A stretch of DNA of 64,000 nucleotides from Erwinia typographi (lineage in GTDB: Bacteria; Pseudomonadota; Gammaproteobacteria; Enterobacterales; Enterobacteriaceae): NCBI RefSeq assembly GCF_000773975.1, contig NZ_JRUQ01000007.1, positions 1 through 64,000 on the forward strand. The letters are read 5' to 3'. The notes beneath the pieces were generated by a model. The model did not search any database, was not told where the DNA came from, and was given only the letters and a program-made list of their open reading frames with translations. The position numbers and the translations under genes are program-made. Positions 55,711 to 64,000 of this stretch are shown piece after piece. Numbering within the stretch: the first letter of the stretch is position 1; each line of letters starts with the position of its first letter.

Positions 55711-55875
55711 GTGAAACCGCTCGCATTTATTCTCGCCCTGGCGTGCTCCGCCGCCGTTCTTTCAGCCTGCGCTCCGCGTGACGATTTACACTCTGCTCCT
55801 CCGGCACCTCCCGGCGGTCAGCAGCCTGTGGGCGCGCCTGGTGGAGGCGGTCCGGTGGGTCAGCCTCAGGGCTGA
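55711..55875 (+). CDS. Small Gly/Pro-rich lipoprotein
   Basis: A 54-residue frame starting at GTG 55711 with AAAGGA eight bases upstream, found by direct reading. The N-terminus is a lipoprotein signal: KPLAFILALACSAAVLSAC with lipobox LSAC, so the lipidated cysteine is residue 20. The next residues are APRDD; the Asp is not at position +2, so sorting to the outer membrane is expected. The mature tail is short and rich in Gly, Pro and Gln (GGQQPVGAPGGGGPVGQPQG). It lies between the dsbB terminator and its own bidirectional terminator, so it is a single-gene unit. I do not recognise a named family. Confidence 0.8.
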   Translation: MKPLAFILALACSAAVLSACAPRDDLHSAPPAPPGGQQPVGAPGGGGPVGQPQG

Positions 55876-55898
55876 GCTGTTTTCTTCCAGCCAACAGC

Positions 55899-55931
55899 AA
55901 AAAAGCCGCCCTGTTCAGAGGCGGCTTTTTT
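55899..55931. terminator. Bidirectional terminator between the small lipoprotein gene and ycgN
   Basis: AAAAAAGCCGCC, a nine-base loop and GGCGGCTTTTTT separate the plus-strand lipoprotein gene from minus-strand ycgN. It can end both. Confidence 0.9.
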
Positions 55932-55936
55932 GCTTA

Positions 55937-56377
55937 TCAGCGGTGAGGCCGGTTGATAATGTGGTCTTCCCAGTCCCGCACTTCACTCTCCCGCACGGCA
56001 ATGTGGCGTACCGAGATGCGCGCGGAATGCATTGCAGCCTTAGAGCCGCTGCGTAAAGGATGCCAGACCGGCAAATTTTTGCCTTCAGCCAGCATACGGT
56101 AAGCGCAGCTTGGCGGCAGCCAGGAGAACGTTGGCAGGTTCTCGCGCGTCAGCTTGATGCAGTCCTCTTCATACTCGAAGCGGCGCTCATAGTTGCGACA
56201 CTGGCAGGTTTTAATGTTTAGCTGGTTGCAGGCGACATTAGTGAAATAAATTTCATCCGTATCGGCATCCTGCAGCTTGTTAAGGCAGCACTGGCCACAG
56301 CCGTCACACAAGGATTCCCATTCCTCATCACTCATTTGTTCCAGCGTTTTCCGCTGCCAGAAAGGGGTCTCAGTCAT
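55937..56377 (-). CDS. ycgN: YcgN family cysteine-cluster protein
   Basis: Cytoplasmic UPF0260/YkgJ-type protein, 146 residues. The cysteine motif CDGCGQCC, with later cysteines in [20 protein letters not shown] and PPSCAY, suggests zinc or an iron-sulfur centre. Function is unknown. The family C-terminus WHPLRSG is present. It follows ycgM on the same strand, as in E. coli. Confidence 0.93.
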   Translation of the reverse strand: MTETPFWQRKTLEQMSDEEWESLCDGCGQCCLNKLQDADTDEIYFTNVACNQLNIKTCQCRNYERRFEYEEDCIKLTRENLPTFSWLPPSCAYRMLAEGKNLPVWHPLRSGSKAAMHSARISVRHIAVRESEVRDWEDHIINRPHR

Positions 56378-56441
56378 GTTCGGCGTCCCGTTTTAGTAAA
56401 AGCCCGCACCTTATATCCAGTTCGGGCTTCAGATGCAAGCC

Positions 56442-57101
56442 TTACAGCACGCGGGTCGCCACGCCGTGACCGCCCAGCGACACTTCCAGAGTATCGCCAG
56501 AGGCCATTGGGCCCACGCCTTCCGGCGTCCCGGTCAGGATGATATCTCCGGCGCGCAGGGTGAAGAACTTGCTCATGTAGGCAATCAGCGGCAGAATTTT
56601 ATGGATCATATCTTCGGTGCTGCCCTGCTGACGCACCTCGCCATTGACCACCAGCTTCAGCTCAACGTTCTGCGGATCGGCATCGAACTCGCCAGCCGGG
56701 ATAAAACCGGATATTGGACAGGCGTTATCAAAACCTTTGGCTTTTTCCCACGGCTGCCCGGCCTTTTTACAGCCAGCCTGCACATCGCGCAGCGTCAGAT
56801 CCAGCGCAACGCCGTAGCCGGCAATCGCTTTAGCCACATGCTCTTCGGTCGCGTGCTTCAGGGTGGAGCCAATCAGCACGGCCAGCTCCACCTCATGGTG
56901 CACAGCGCCAAGATCTTTCGGGATCGACAAAGGCTGACGAATATCGCACAGCGCCGTTTCGGGCTTAATAAACAGCACCGGTTCGGACGGCGTGGCGCTG
57001 CCCATCTCTTTAATATGTTTGGCATAGTTACTGCCCACGCACACCACTTTGCTTACCGGATAGTCCAACAAAGCGCCCTGCCAGTTATGATGCTGATACA
57101 T
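56442..57101 (-). CDS. ycgM: Fumarylacetoacetate hydrolase family protein YcgM
   Basis: Member of the FAH superfamily (219 residues), metal-dependent enzymes that cleave or decarboxylate acylpyruvate-type compounds; the E. coli protein's natural substrate is not settled. VVCVGSNYAKHIKEMG near the N-terminus, the metal-binding glutamates in VHHEVELAVLIG and the C-terminal GDIILTGTPEGVGPM are all intact. It lies between the MltB-like gene and ycgN on the minus strand. Confidence 0.94.
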   Translation of the reverse strand: MYQHHNWQGALLDYPVSKVVCVGSNYAKHIKEMGSATPSEPVLFIKPETALCDIRQPLSIPKDLGAVHHEVELAVLIGSTLKHATEEHVAKAIAGYGVALDLTLRDVQAGCKKAGQPWEKAKGFDNACPISGFIPAGEFDADPQNVELKLVVNGEVRQQGSTEDMIHKILPLIAYMSKFFTLRAGDIILTGTPEGVGPMASGDTLEVSLGGHGVATRVL

Positions 57102-57155
57102 ACTGTTCCCCTGCCTGCGTTGATGTGTAAGAGCCCGTGTGGGCCACTCGTTCCG

Positions 57156-58274
57156 TTATTGTGCTGCTGATGTTTGAGCCGTTTGTTGCTGAGCAATCGC
57201 GTCAGCCATCATGCCGATGCTGATGGCGAAATAATAAGACCGATTCCAGTGCATAATGGTGCGAAAATTGTCATAAACCATGAATGCCCGTCCCGGCACG
57301 TCGTCAGGCAGGATAATCCAGGCCCGCTGACTGCTGTCCGGCAAGGCGCTGTCGCTGTTGAGACGGACGCCCAGCTTTTGCCATTCGCCGACGGTTTTCG
57401 CCTGCGCCTCTTTCAGGCCAGCCAGCTCCGGCGTAAAGTCCACCGGCAGCACCACCTCCCTTCCCCAGCTTTCACCTGGTTTCCAGCCTTCCTGCGCCAG
57501 GTAGTTAGCCGTAGAGGCAAATACGTCGTCCACGCTATTCCAGATATCAATGTTGCCGTCGCCGTCGCCATCTTTGCCATAGCGCAGAAAAGAGCTGGGC
57601 ATAAACTGATTTTGCCCCATCGCGCCGGCCCAGGAACCTTTCATCTCGTCCGGCGCGATCTGCTGCTGTTGCATAATTCGCAATGCCGCAATCAATTCGT
57701 TAGTAAAGAACGCTTCGCGGCGGCCTTCAAACGCCAGCGTGGAGAGCGCCGAGATCACCTCTTCTCTGCCCTGAATTTTACCAAAGCTACTCTCCATCGC
57801 CCAAAGCGCAATGATATATTGCGACGGCACGCCGGACTGCTGGCTTATCGGCATCAGTTGCCCCTGATAGCGCTGTAAATTGTCACGTCCCTGCTGAATT
57901 TTCTTATCGGGCATCACTTTGGCGAGGTAGTCGCTGAGGGTTATTTTCTGCTCCGGCTGGTTACGGTCAGACACAATGGCGCGATCGACAAAATGAACGT
58001 CGGCAAAAGCGGCGGTCAACGTTGCCGGATCGATTCCCTGCCGGCTAGCCTGCGCTTTCAGCTGCTCAACATAGGCAGGAAACTGCGCCGGATCGCGCCC
58101 GGTGGTGGCCAGAGTGGCTTTGGCCGGCTGCTGAAGAAAACCGCCCTGAGCGGGGGCTGGAGCGGCAGGTTTCGCGGGGACGGGCGCTTCTGGCGCGGGA
58201 GCCGCGCTGTTTTTAGCGGCGCAGCCGGCCAGAATCAGGGAGAAAATAATGCTGCCGAGGGAGGTGAGCTTCAT
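57156..58274 (-). CDS. MltB-like lytic murein transglycosylase lipoprotein
   Basis: Periplasmic enzyme expected to cleave the MurNAc-GlcNAc bond of peptidoglycan with formation of 1,6-anhydroMurNAc. It is 372 residues long. A lipoprotein signal has the lipobox ILAGC, with the lipidated cysteine at residue 18 and AA next, so it should go to the outer membrane. An Ala-Pro-rich linker (about 22-45) leads to the catalytic domain. The catalytic glutamate lies in ALWAMESSFGKIQG. AGAMGQNQFMPSSFLRYGKDGDGDG is typical of the MltB_2 group and resembles a calcium-binding loop. It differs from E. coli MltB proper; E. coli has no gene of this kind at this place. Confidence 0.9.
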   Translation of the reverse strand: MKLTSLGSIIFSLILAGCAAKNSAAPAPEAPVPAKPAAPAPAQGGFLQQPAKATLATTGRDPAQFPAYVEQLKAQASRQGIDPATLTAAFADVHFVDRAIVSDRNQPEQKITLSDYLAKVMPDKKIQQGRDNLQRYQGQLMPISQQSGVPSQYIIALWAMESSFGKIQGREEVISALSTLAFEGRREAFFTNELIAALRIMQQQQIAPDEMKGSWAGAMGQNQFMPSSFLRYGKDGDGDGNIDIWNSVDDVFASTANYLAQEGWKPGESWGREVVLPVDFTPELAGLKEAQAKTVGEWQKLGVRLNSDSALPDSSQRAWIILPDDVPGRAFMVYDNFRTIMHWNRSYYFAISIGMMADAIAQQQTAQTSAAQ

Positions 58275-58372
58275 GCGGGCATCCTTTTGTTACCTGTGCC
58301 GCCACAATTTAAATCTAAAAGACTGGGCCCGTAGCGGCGTTATATTTTGCAGATGATTCCTAATTAGTTCTT

Positions 58373-58639
58373 CTACTCTTTTGCAAGATGAGTCTTAAGC
58401 AGACTTTCAACTGGAGGCGGAACCTGTAAATAATAGCCCTGCTCTTCGAGCATAGCTTTCACTTTCGTCAGGTCAGCGTTAGCCAGCTTCTTACTGCCGT
58501 CCAGCGGCAGCAGCATCGCCAGCTGCGGTTTTCCGAAGCCCTGCATCAGTTCGGCGGGAACGCGAGAGAAATCGTCTTTTTTTTCGACATAAAGATAAGT
58601 CTGGTCACGTTTGGGGCTTCTGTAGATCACACAAAACAT
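58373..58639 (-). CDS. ycgL: YcgL domain protein
   Basis: An 88-residue protein of the YcgL family (small alpha/beta fold, function unknown). The N-terminus [28 protein letters not shown] is practically the family signature. The E. coli annotation has about ten extra residues at the start; here the ATG at 58639 fits the conserved core. It is divergent from minC, as in E. coli. Confidence 0.93.
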   Translation of the reverse strand: MFCVIYRSPKRDQTYLYVEKKDDFSRVPAELMQGFGKPQLAMLLPLDGSKKLANADLTKVKAMLEEQGYYLQVPPPVESLLKTHLAKE

Positions 58640-58797
58640 ATTTTTTACTCGAATTAACCTGGATGGTGACTTGCCTGAATATAGTAGTAACTATAACATG
58701 CTTGCAGAACTTCGGAATATTGTCCCAACTCGATTAAATGTCCTTTTACTGACATAATTTCGCTGGGATATGAAATAACAGGACTGAGCCGGGACAG

Positions 58798-59493
58798 ATG
58801 TCGCAAACGCCAATCGAGTTAAAAGGCAGTAGTTTTACTCTGTCTGTTGTGCACCTTCACCACGGCGACCCCGATGTGGTTCGTCAGGCGCTACAGGATA
58901 AAGTCAATCAGGCCCCAGCCTTTCTGAAAAATGCCCCGGTAGTGCTCAACGTTGCCTCGCTGAGCAGTGAGGTCAACTGGCGTCTGATGCAACAGGCCAT
59001 CACCTCGACCGGGCTGCATATCGTTGGCGTTAGCGGCTGCAAAGACGAGGCGTTAAAACGCATCATCAGCCGGGCCGGGCTACCGCTGTTGTCGGAAGGG
59101 AAAGAGCAGAAAAAAGCCGTTGAGGTGATCGAACCGGTCAAGCCAGCGGCTGAGCCTCCGGCCTTCAAGACCCGCGTAATCAATACGCCGGTGCGCTCCG
59201 GCCAGCAGATTTATGCCAAAAACAGCGATTTGATCGTCACCAGCAGCGTCAGCGCCGGGGCAGAACTTATCGCCGACGGGAACATCCACATTTACGGCAT
59301 GATGCGTGGTCGCGCGCTGGCTGGCGCCAGTGGCGATCGCGAGTGCCAGATTTTTTGCACCAGCTTGTCAGCTGAATTGGTTTCCATCGCCGGTGAGTAC
59401 TGGATTATGGACCAAATTCCGGCCGATTTTTTTGGAAAGGCGTCACGCCTCTGCTTAAGAGACGGCGCAATGACTATACAGCCCCTGAACTGA
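58798..59493 (+). CDS. minC: Septum-site inhibitor MinC
   Basis: Inhibitor of FtsZ ring assembly at the poles, recruited to the membrane by MinD. It is 231 residues long (E. coli 231). The N-terminal FtsZ-inhibiting domain (about 1-105), an Ala/Pro linker and a C-terminal beta-helix that binds MinD ([18 protein letters not shown]) are all visible. First gene of minCDE; minD follows after 42 bases. Confidence 0.97.
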   Translation: MSQTPIELKGSSFTLSVVHLHHGDPDVVRQALQDKVNQAPAFLKNAPVVLNVASLSSEVNWRLMQQAITSTGLHIVGVSGCKDEALKRIISRAGLPLLSEGKEQKKAVEVIEPVKPAAEPPAFKTRVINTPVRSGQQIYAKNSDLIVTSSVSAGAELIADGNIHIYGMMRGRALAGASGDRECQIFCTSLSAELVSIAGEYWIMDQIPADFFGKASRLCLRDGAMTIQPLN

Positions 59494-59535
59494 GCCAGGC
59501 TCACGAGCCCTTTCTTTTCTTAAGGAAATTATTTT

Positions 59536-60348
59536 ATGGCACGCATTATTGTTGTTACATCGGGTAAAGGAGGCGTGGGCAAGACCACGTCCAGCGCGGC
59601 CATCGCTACCGGTTTAGCCCAGAAGGGTAAAAAGACCGTCGTTATCGACTTCGATATCGGTTTGCGTAACCTCGATCTGATTATGGGTTGTGAGCGCCGC
59701 GTGGTGTACGATTTCGTGAACGTGATTCAGGGTGATGCCACGCTGAATCAGGCGTTGATTAAAGATAAGCGCACCGAGAACCTGTTTATTCTGCCTGCGT
59801 CGCAGACCCGTGACAAAGATGCGCTGACCCGCGAAGGCGTTGAGAAAGTTCTCGACGATCTTGGCAAGATGGACTTTGATTTTATCGTCTGCGATTCGCC
59901 TGCGGGCATCGAAACCGGCGCGCTGATGGCGCTCTACTTCGCCGATGAAGCCATCATCACCACTAACCCGGAAGTCTCTTCCGTGCGTGACTCAGACCGT
60001 ATCCTCGGCATCCTGTCTTCCAAATCCCGCCGGGCGGAAAATGGGCAGGACCCGATTAAAGAGCATCTGCTGCTGACTCGCTACAATCCGGGCCGCGTAA
60101 GCCGTGGCGATATGCTGAGCATGGAAGACGTGCTGGAGATTCTGCGTATTCCGCTGGCTGGCGTCATCCCTGAAGATCAGTCGGTGCTGCGCGCCTCTAA
60201 CCAGGGTGAGCCGGTGATCCTGGACAATGAGTCCGACGCGGGCAAAGCCTATTCCGATACCGTTGACCGTATTCTCGGTGAAGAACGTCCCTTCCGCTTC
60301 ATTGAAGAAGAGAAGAAGGGTTTTCTGAAACGCCTGTTTGGGGGATAA
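59536..60348 (+). CDS. minD: Septum-site ATPase MinD
   Basis: Membrane-bound ATPase that oscillates between poles with MinE and carries MinC. It is 270 residues long, the E. coli length. The deviant Walker A GKGGVGKTT has the signature lysine at residue 11. The C-terminal amphipathic membrane-targeting helix ends GFLKRLFGG. minE starts three bases after its stop. Confidence 0.98.
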   Translation: MARIIVVTSGKGGVGKTTSSAAIATGLAQKGKKTVVIDFDIGLRNLDLIMGCERRVVYDFVNVIQGDATLNQALIKDKRTENLFILPASQTRDKDALTREGVEKVLDDLGKMDFDFIVCDSPAGIETGALMALYFADEAIITTNPEVSSVRDSDRILGILSSKSRRAENGQDPIKEHLLLTRYNPGRVSRGDMLSMEDVLEILRIPLAGVIPEDQSVLRASNQGEPVILDNESDAGKAYSDTVDRILGEERPFRFIEEEKKGFLKRLFGG

Positions 60349-60351
60349 ACC

Positions 60352-60621
60352 ATGGCCTTACTCGATTTCTTTTTATCCCGGAAAAAACCGACAGCCAATA
60401 TAGCCAAGGAGCGGCTGCAAATTATTGTGGCAGAACGCAGGAGGGGCGACAGTGAGCCCCACTATCTGCCGCAGCTGAAGAAGGATCTTCTGGAGGTGAT
60501 TTGCAAATACGTGAAAATTGATCCAGAAATGCTGAGCGTTAAGCTGGATCAAAAGGATGATGACATTTCGATTCTGGAGCTCAACGTGACGCTTCCGGAG
60601 GCAGAAGAAACGCCTAAATGA
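60352..60621 (+). CDS. minE: Cell-division topological factor MinE
   Basis: Stimulates MinD ATP hydrolysis and drives the Min oscillation, freeing mid-cell for division. It is 89 residues long (E. coli 88). The N-terminal membrane-binding and MinD-contact segment begins [15 protein letters not shown], and the [13 protein letters not shown] helix contacts MinD. The C-terminal dimer domain follows. In this genome rnd lies next to minE, facing it. Confidence 0.97.
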   Translation: MALLDFFLSRKKPTANIAKERLQIIVAERRRGDSEPHYLPQLKKDLLEVICKYVKIDPEMLSVKLDQKDDDISILELNVTLPEAEETPK

Positions 60622-60637
60622 TCCTCTCCTGCGCCTG

Positions 60638-60668
60638 TTTTTCCCCTGCTTGCTGAGCAGGGGAAAAA
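60638..60668. terminator. Hairpin between convergent minE and rnd
   Basis: TTTTTCCCCTGCT and AGCAGGGGAAAAA form a 13-pair stem with a five-base loop. The T residues are on the 5' side, so it is not a textbook intrinsic terminator, but its place between two stop codons suggests a 3'-end function. Confidence 0.5.
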
Positions 60669-60671
60669 CCT

Positions 60672-61793
60672 TCAGTACGCCTTCAGGATCGCTTCGATGC
60701 CGTCGTGAAGCAGTTCACCCCGCCAGCCGTCTATCAGCTCAGGCTTTCTGTCCGCCGGTTTAAGCCGCCAGTGCCAGCTCAGCAGCTGATTGATTTGCCG
60801 ACGTGAAGCCAGCAATTCCTGGCTGACGCCCTCTTTCTCCGCGACTTCGGCCATCAGCGCCTTCAGCTCTTTAAATACTTTCTTATATTCCGGGTTATCT
60901 ATCAGGTTAGCCAGCGGCTCCGGCAGCTCGCTCTCTTCCAGCGTCTCTGCCTGGGCGACCATCGCCACCAGCGCTTTACCGTGGAAACGAATCTCCTGTC
61001 CGGCCAGACCTAATTGATCCAGCTCGCCCAGTGAACCAGGCATGTAGCGCGCCACCTTCCACAGATTCTCTTCCCGCACCACGAAATTCACCGCCATGTC
61101 TTTTTCGCGAGCCAGCTCCAGCCGCCAGGCGGCCAGCAGGCGCAGAGCCGCCAGCTGGCGCGGTTTCAGCTGCCATGCATTGGTGATATCGCGCCAGGCG
61201 TCTTCGGGCGCTACCACCCGCTGACGACGCTGGCATAGCAGGCTGCACTCATTCAACGCGGCCGGGAGTTTGCCCGACGCTTGTGCCTCAGCCATCAGCT
61301 TGTGGGCAATCGGCAGCAGGTAGAGCACGTCGGCGGCGGCATACTGGCACTGTTTTTCCGTCAGCGGACGGGCGAGCCAGTCAGTGCGGGATTCGCTTTT
61401 ATCCAGCGCAATGCCGGTGAAGGATTCGACGATAGTGGCAAATCCACAGGAGAGAGGTCGGCCGGTAAACGCCGCCAGAATTTGCGTATCGATCATTGGC
61501 AGCGGCAGCACGCCGAATTCGTGCAGAAACACTTCTAAATCTTCACTGCCAGCGTGCAGAAACTTGATCACCTGTTCATCCAGCAGCAGATCGCGGAACG
61601 GCGTCCATTCACTGATTGGCAAGGGATCGATGAGCGCAATCTGCTCTCCGTCATACAGCTGGATCAGCCCAAGGCCGGGATAGTAGGTGCGGGTTCTGAC
61701 GAATTCGGTATCCAGCGCCAGTGCCGGAACCTGACGGGCGCGGTGACAAAGGTCAGCCAGCGCCTCGTTGGTAGTTATCATGGTGTAATTCAA
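60672..61793 (-). CDS. rnd: Ribonuclease D
   Basis: 3'-5' exoribonuclease that trims tRNA and other small RNA ends. It is 373 residues long (E. coli 375). The DEDD catalytic domain (about 1-170) holds LDTEFVRTRTYYPGLGL, HAGSEDLEVFLHEFG and YAAADVLYLLP, and two HRDC domains follow. The start is TTG at 61793 ((M)NYTMITTNEAL), with GAGGA upstream. The E. coli rnd gene also begins with UUG, which limits its expression. An ATG four codons later would remove residues conserved with E. coli. Confidence 0.95.
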   Translation of the reverse strand: MNYTMITTNEALADLCHRARQVPALALDTEFVRTRTYYPGLGLIQLYDGEQIALIDPLPISEWTPFRDLLLDEQVIKFLHAGSEDLEVFLHEFGVLPLPMIDTQILAAFTGRPLSCGFATIVESFTGIALDKSESRTDWLARPLTEKQCQYAAADVLYLLPIAHKLMAEAQASGKLPAALNECSLLCQRRQRVVAPEDAWRDITNAWQLKPRQLAALRLLAAWRLELAREKDMAVNFVVREENLWKVARYMPGSLGELDQLGLAGQEIRFHGKALVAMVAQAETLEESELPEPLANLIDNPEYKKVFKELKALMAEVAEKEGVSQELLASRRQINQLLSWHWRLKPADRKPELIDGWRGELLHDGIEAILKAY

Positions 61794-61838
61794 AATGGTC
61801 CTCTCGCTGCGGCGTTTCGCGCCTCAGTGTCATCTCAA

Positions 61839-61865
61839 TAAAAACGCCGGCTTGACCGGCGTTTT
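61839..61865. terminator. fadD terminator
   Basis: AAAAACGCCGG, a CTTGA loop and CCGGCGTTTT lie between rnd and the fadD stop codon. On the minus strand the stem runs into TTTTT, ending fadD before rnd. Confidence 0.88.
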
Positions 61866-61891
61866 AGCGTTCTCAGAAAGCATCGGCGGAA

Positions 61892-63574
61892 TCAGCTGGC
61901 TTTGGCCGATTTTATCGCCTCATCACGCAGCTCACGGCGAAGAATTTTGCCAACGTTAGTTTTCGGTAACTCTTCGCGAAACTCAACAATTTTAGGAATT
62001 TTATAGCCGGTAAGATGCTTTTTACAGTGGGCGATTAGCTCGTCTTTAGTCAGCGAAGCGTCTTTTTTCACCACGCAGATTTTTACCACTTCTCCCACCA
62101 CCTCACTGGGCACGCCGATCGCCGCCGCTTCGCGCACTTTGGGATGCAGCATCAGCACGTCTTCAATTTCATTAGGATACACGTTAAAGCCCGACACCAG
62201 AATCATGTCTTTTTTTCGGTCGACGATGCGGATAAACCCTTCGTGGTCAACGGTAACAATATCACCGCTTCTAAGCCATCCATTTTTCAACACTTCATCC
62301 GTCGCGTCAGGCCTTTGCCAGTAGCCCAGCATCACCTGCGGCCCTTTGATGCACAGTTCGCCCGGCTCACCTTCCGGCACGTCGTTGCCTTCGTCATCCA
62401 CCAGCTTAATGTCGGTAGAGGGAACCGGCAATCCGATGCTGCCGCTGTGGTAGCGAATATCATAAGGGTTGACTGAAACCAGCGGTGAACATTCGGTCAG
62501 GCCATACCCTTCCAGCAGATAGTGGCCGGTCAGCTTTTCCCAGCGTTCAGCAACGGCTTTCTGCACCGCCATCCCGCCGCCGGCAGAGAGGCTGAGGCTG
62601 GAGAAGTCGAGCTTCTGGAAATCTTTATCGTTGAGCAGCGCGTTAAACAGCGTGTTAACGCCGGTAATGGCGGTAAAACGCACCTTCGACAGCTCTTTGA
62701 CCAGCCCGGGAATATCTCGAGGGTTGGTGATCAGCAGATTGGCTCCGCCGAGGTCGATAAACAGCAGGCAGTTCACCGTGAGTGCAAAGATATGGTAAAG
62801 CGGCAGCGCCGTAACCACAGTTTCCTTGCCATCCTTCAGCAGCGAGCCGTAGGTAGCTTTGGTCTGTTCGAGGTTAGCCTGCATGTTGCGGTGAGTTAGC
62901 ATCGCCCCTTTCGCCACGCCGGTGGTTCCACCGGTGTACTGAAGGAAGGCCAGGTCATCATTAATGATGTCCGGTCGTACATACTGCATACGGTAGCCCT
63001 GATGGAGCGCGCTGCGAAACGAGATTGCATCCGGTAAATGGTATTTCGGCACCATCCGTTTGATGTACTTCACCACAAAATTGACCAGCGTCGCCTTTGC
63101 CGGGGCCAGCTGATCGCCCAGCCGGGTGAGAATAACGTGCTTCACCTGGGTTTTGGCTACCACTTTTTCCAGCGTATGGGCGAAGTTAGAGACGATCACA
63201 ATTGCGCTGGCGCCGCTGTCGTTGAGCTGGTGCTCCAGCTCACGCGGGGTATAAAGAGGATTGACGTTAACCACGATCATTCCCGCCCGCAAAATACCAA
63301 ACAGCGCGATGGGGTACTGCAACAGATTCGGCATCATCAGCGCCACGCGGTCGCCTTTTTTCAGACCCAGCCCTTGCTGCAGATAGGCGGCGAACGCCCT
63401 GCTGCGCTCTTCAAGCTTACGATAGGTCATTGCCTGCCCCATATTCATGAAGGCGGGCTGATCGGCGTAGCGTTTGGCGGCCTGTTCAAAAAGATCTATC
63501 AACGAAGAGTAGCGGTCAGCACTGATCTCTGCCGGAACGTCTGCCGGATAGCGGTTTAACCAAACCTTATTCAA
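61892..63574 (-). CDS. fadD: Long-chain fatty acid-CoA ligase FadD
   Basis: Inner-membrane-associated acyl-CoA synthetase that activates imported fatty acids in an ATP-dependent step. The likely start is TTG at 63574, with GAGGT six bases upstream. This gives 560 residues (E. coli 561, whose gene also starts with UUG), beginning (M)[15 protein letters not shown]. An ATG at 63607 would add eleven residues. The AMP-binding signature [14 protein letters not shown], the [13 protein letters not shown] ATP motif ([14 protein letters not shown]) and the FACS motif region [22 protein letters not shown] are intact. A FadR-type operator lies 70 bases upstream. Confidence 0.97.
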   Translation of the reverse strand: MNKVWLNRYPADVPAEISADRYSSLIDLFEQAAKRYADQPAFMNMGQAMTYRKLEERSRAFAAYLQQGLGLKKGDRVALMMPNLLQYPIALFGILRAGMIVVNVNPLYTPRELEHQLNDSGASAIVIVSNFAHTLEKVVAKTQVKHVILTRLGDQLAPAKATLVNFVVKYIKRMVPKYHLPDAISFRSALHQGYRMQYVRPDIINDDLAFLQYTGGTTGVAKGAMLTHRNMQANLEQTKATYGSLLKDGKETVVTALPLYHIFALTVNCLLFIDLGGANLLITNPRDIPGLVKELSKVRFTAITGVNTLFNALLNDKDFQKLDFSSLSLSAGGGMAVQKAVAERWEKLTGHYLLEGYGLTECSPLVSVNPYDIRYHSGSIGLPVPSTDIKLVDDEGNDVPEGEPGELCIKGPQVMLGYWQRPDATDEVLKNGWLRSGDIVTVDHEGFIRIVDRKKDMILVSGFNVYPNEIEDVLMLHPKVREAAAIGVPSEVVGEVVKICVVKKDASLTKDELIAHCKKHLTGYKIPKIVEFREELPKTNVGKILRRELRDEAIKSAKAS

Positions 63575-63642
63575 GGAAACACCTCGGAAAGTCGTATTCG
63601 TTGTCATGGGCTGCAACCGTCGCATGTTTTTAACATTATTTT

Positions 63643-63659
63643 AACTCAGCGTACCAGTT
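63643..63659 (-). promoter_or_regulatory. FadR operator upstream of fadD
   Basis: On the minus strand AACTGGTACGCTGAGTT matches the E. coli fadD operator AGCTGGTATGATGAGTT at 14 of 17 bases, including the ACTGGT and GAGTT half-sites. It lies 69-85 bases before the TTG start of fadD, where a repressor would cover the promoter. Confidence 0.8.
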
Positions 63660-63725
63660 TGCTCAGTTCTCTGTTTTGAGGTTGCGAAGCCCATCACTAA
63701 ATTAATTTTGTCCCAACTGGAACAA

Positions 63726-63762
63726 TAAAAAACGACCCGAGGACAAAGAGTCACCGGGTCGT
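63726..63762 (-). terminator. Terminator of the YeaY-like gene
   Basis: ACGACCCG (63732-63739) and CGGGTCGT (63755-63762) pair; on the minus strand the stem is followed by TTTTTTATTG. It lies 20 bases beyond the stop codon of the truncated lipoprotein gene. Confidence 0.85.
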
Positions 63763-63781
63763 CAATAAGCATAACGTGTCA

Positions 63782-64000
63782 CTATTCAGTCAGGATGGTT
63801 TGTACCTGAGCTGGCCCGCTGTTGTAATAGCCAAACGGCGGAGGTCCCCAGTATCCGCCACCGTGTCGACCGCGCGGCGGGCCGTACCAAATCCACGGAT
63901 CGATAGGTTGGTTAGGCGAGACAATTTGCTGGGTCAGATGCCAGCGCTGGTAGCCGGTCACCTCAACGGTGACAAAATTGTAGGACGCCTGGCCAACCGT
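63782..64000 (-). CDS. yeaY: Slp/YeaY family outer-membrane lipoprotein (partial, 3' end)
   Basis: The last 72 codons of a gene that enters from the right edge of the window. The readable part includes [32 protein letters not shown], a Gly/Pro/Tyr-rich stretch and the end QVQTILTE. The GYQRWH motif, the Gly/Tyr/Trp-rich tail and the E-T-I-x-T-E-like end fit the Slp family, and the place next to fadD fits yeaY of E. coli, an outer-membrane lipoprotein of unknown role. The signal peptide and lipobox lie outside the window. Confidence 0.85.
   Translation of the reverse strand, partial: TVGQASYNFVTVEVTGYQRWHLTQQIVSPNQPIDPWIWYGPPRGRHGGGYWGPPPFGYYNSGPAQVQTILTE

Overview
The window looks like a chromosomal core segment of a gamma-proteobacterium of the order Enterobacterales, most likely an Erwinia/Pantoea-type member (Erwiniaceae). 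Nearly every protein reads as a close but clearly diverged counterpart of an Escherichia coli protein. Gene order is E. coli-like in blocks, but the blocks are joined differently, and there is no phage, plasmid, insertion sequence or CRISPR array. The assignment to Erwiniaceae is inference from divergence level and gene content, not a search result.

Layout. Positions 1-6350: ompW, the yciC-yciB-yciA group, tonB, yciI, the tiny yciY, cardiolipin synthase cls and yciU. Positions 6400-14400: the oligopeptide permease oppABCDF on the minus strand, with a second, tandem OppA-type binding protein upstream. Positions 14400-20000: ychE, adhE, tdk, hns. Positions 20000-25550: a minus-strand sugar-nucleotide set (galU, ugd, a UDP-glucuronate 4-epimerase) followed by the RpoS-control pair rssA-rssB. 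Positions 25650-27700: ychJ, purU, tRNA-Tyr (tyrT) and a 157-bp tandem repeat array resembling the rtT repeats of E. coli tyrT. Positions 27690-36200: xthA, ynjH, topB, a degenerate selD remnant, ydjA, sppA, ansA, pncA, yeaC, msrB. Positions 36550-44000: gapA, yeaD, yeaE, mipA, yeaG-yeaH. Positions 44200-51900: nhaP2, an orphan small ORF, an isolated undecaprenyl-phosphate sugar-1-phosphate transferase, an MFS exporter, dadX and dadA. Positions 52400-64000: ycgB, fadR, dsbB, a 54-residue lipoprotein gene, ycgN, ycgM, an MltB-like transglycosylase, ycgL, minCDE, rnd, fadD and the 3' end of a Slp/YeaY lipoprotein gene.

How the genes work together. Peptide uptake (two OppA-like proteins and one OppBCDF) carries signs of nitrogen control: a sigma-54-type promoter and a distal NtrC-type palindrome lie upstream of the second oppA, and a sigma-54-type promoter lies upstream of the yeaGH kinase operon. 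Oxygen control is suggested by a perfect FNR box before ompW and a near-perfect one before adhE. Fatty-acid control is explicit: fadR is in the window and fadD has a FadR-type operator. galU, ugd and the epimerase form a contiguous route from glucose-1-phosphate to UDP-galacturonate, and the isolated sugar-phosphate transferase would start an exopolysaccharide or O-unit.

No novel defence or mobile system was seen. The most interesting observations are the decayed selD between topB and ydjA, which implies loss of selenium metabolism unless another copy exists, the tRNA-linked repeat array, and the sigma-54/NtrC arrangement at the second oppA. Three genes too short for ordinary ORF calling were recovered by reading: yciY, the selD remnant, and a GTG-initiated lipoprotein.
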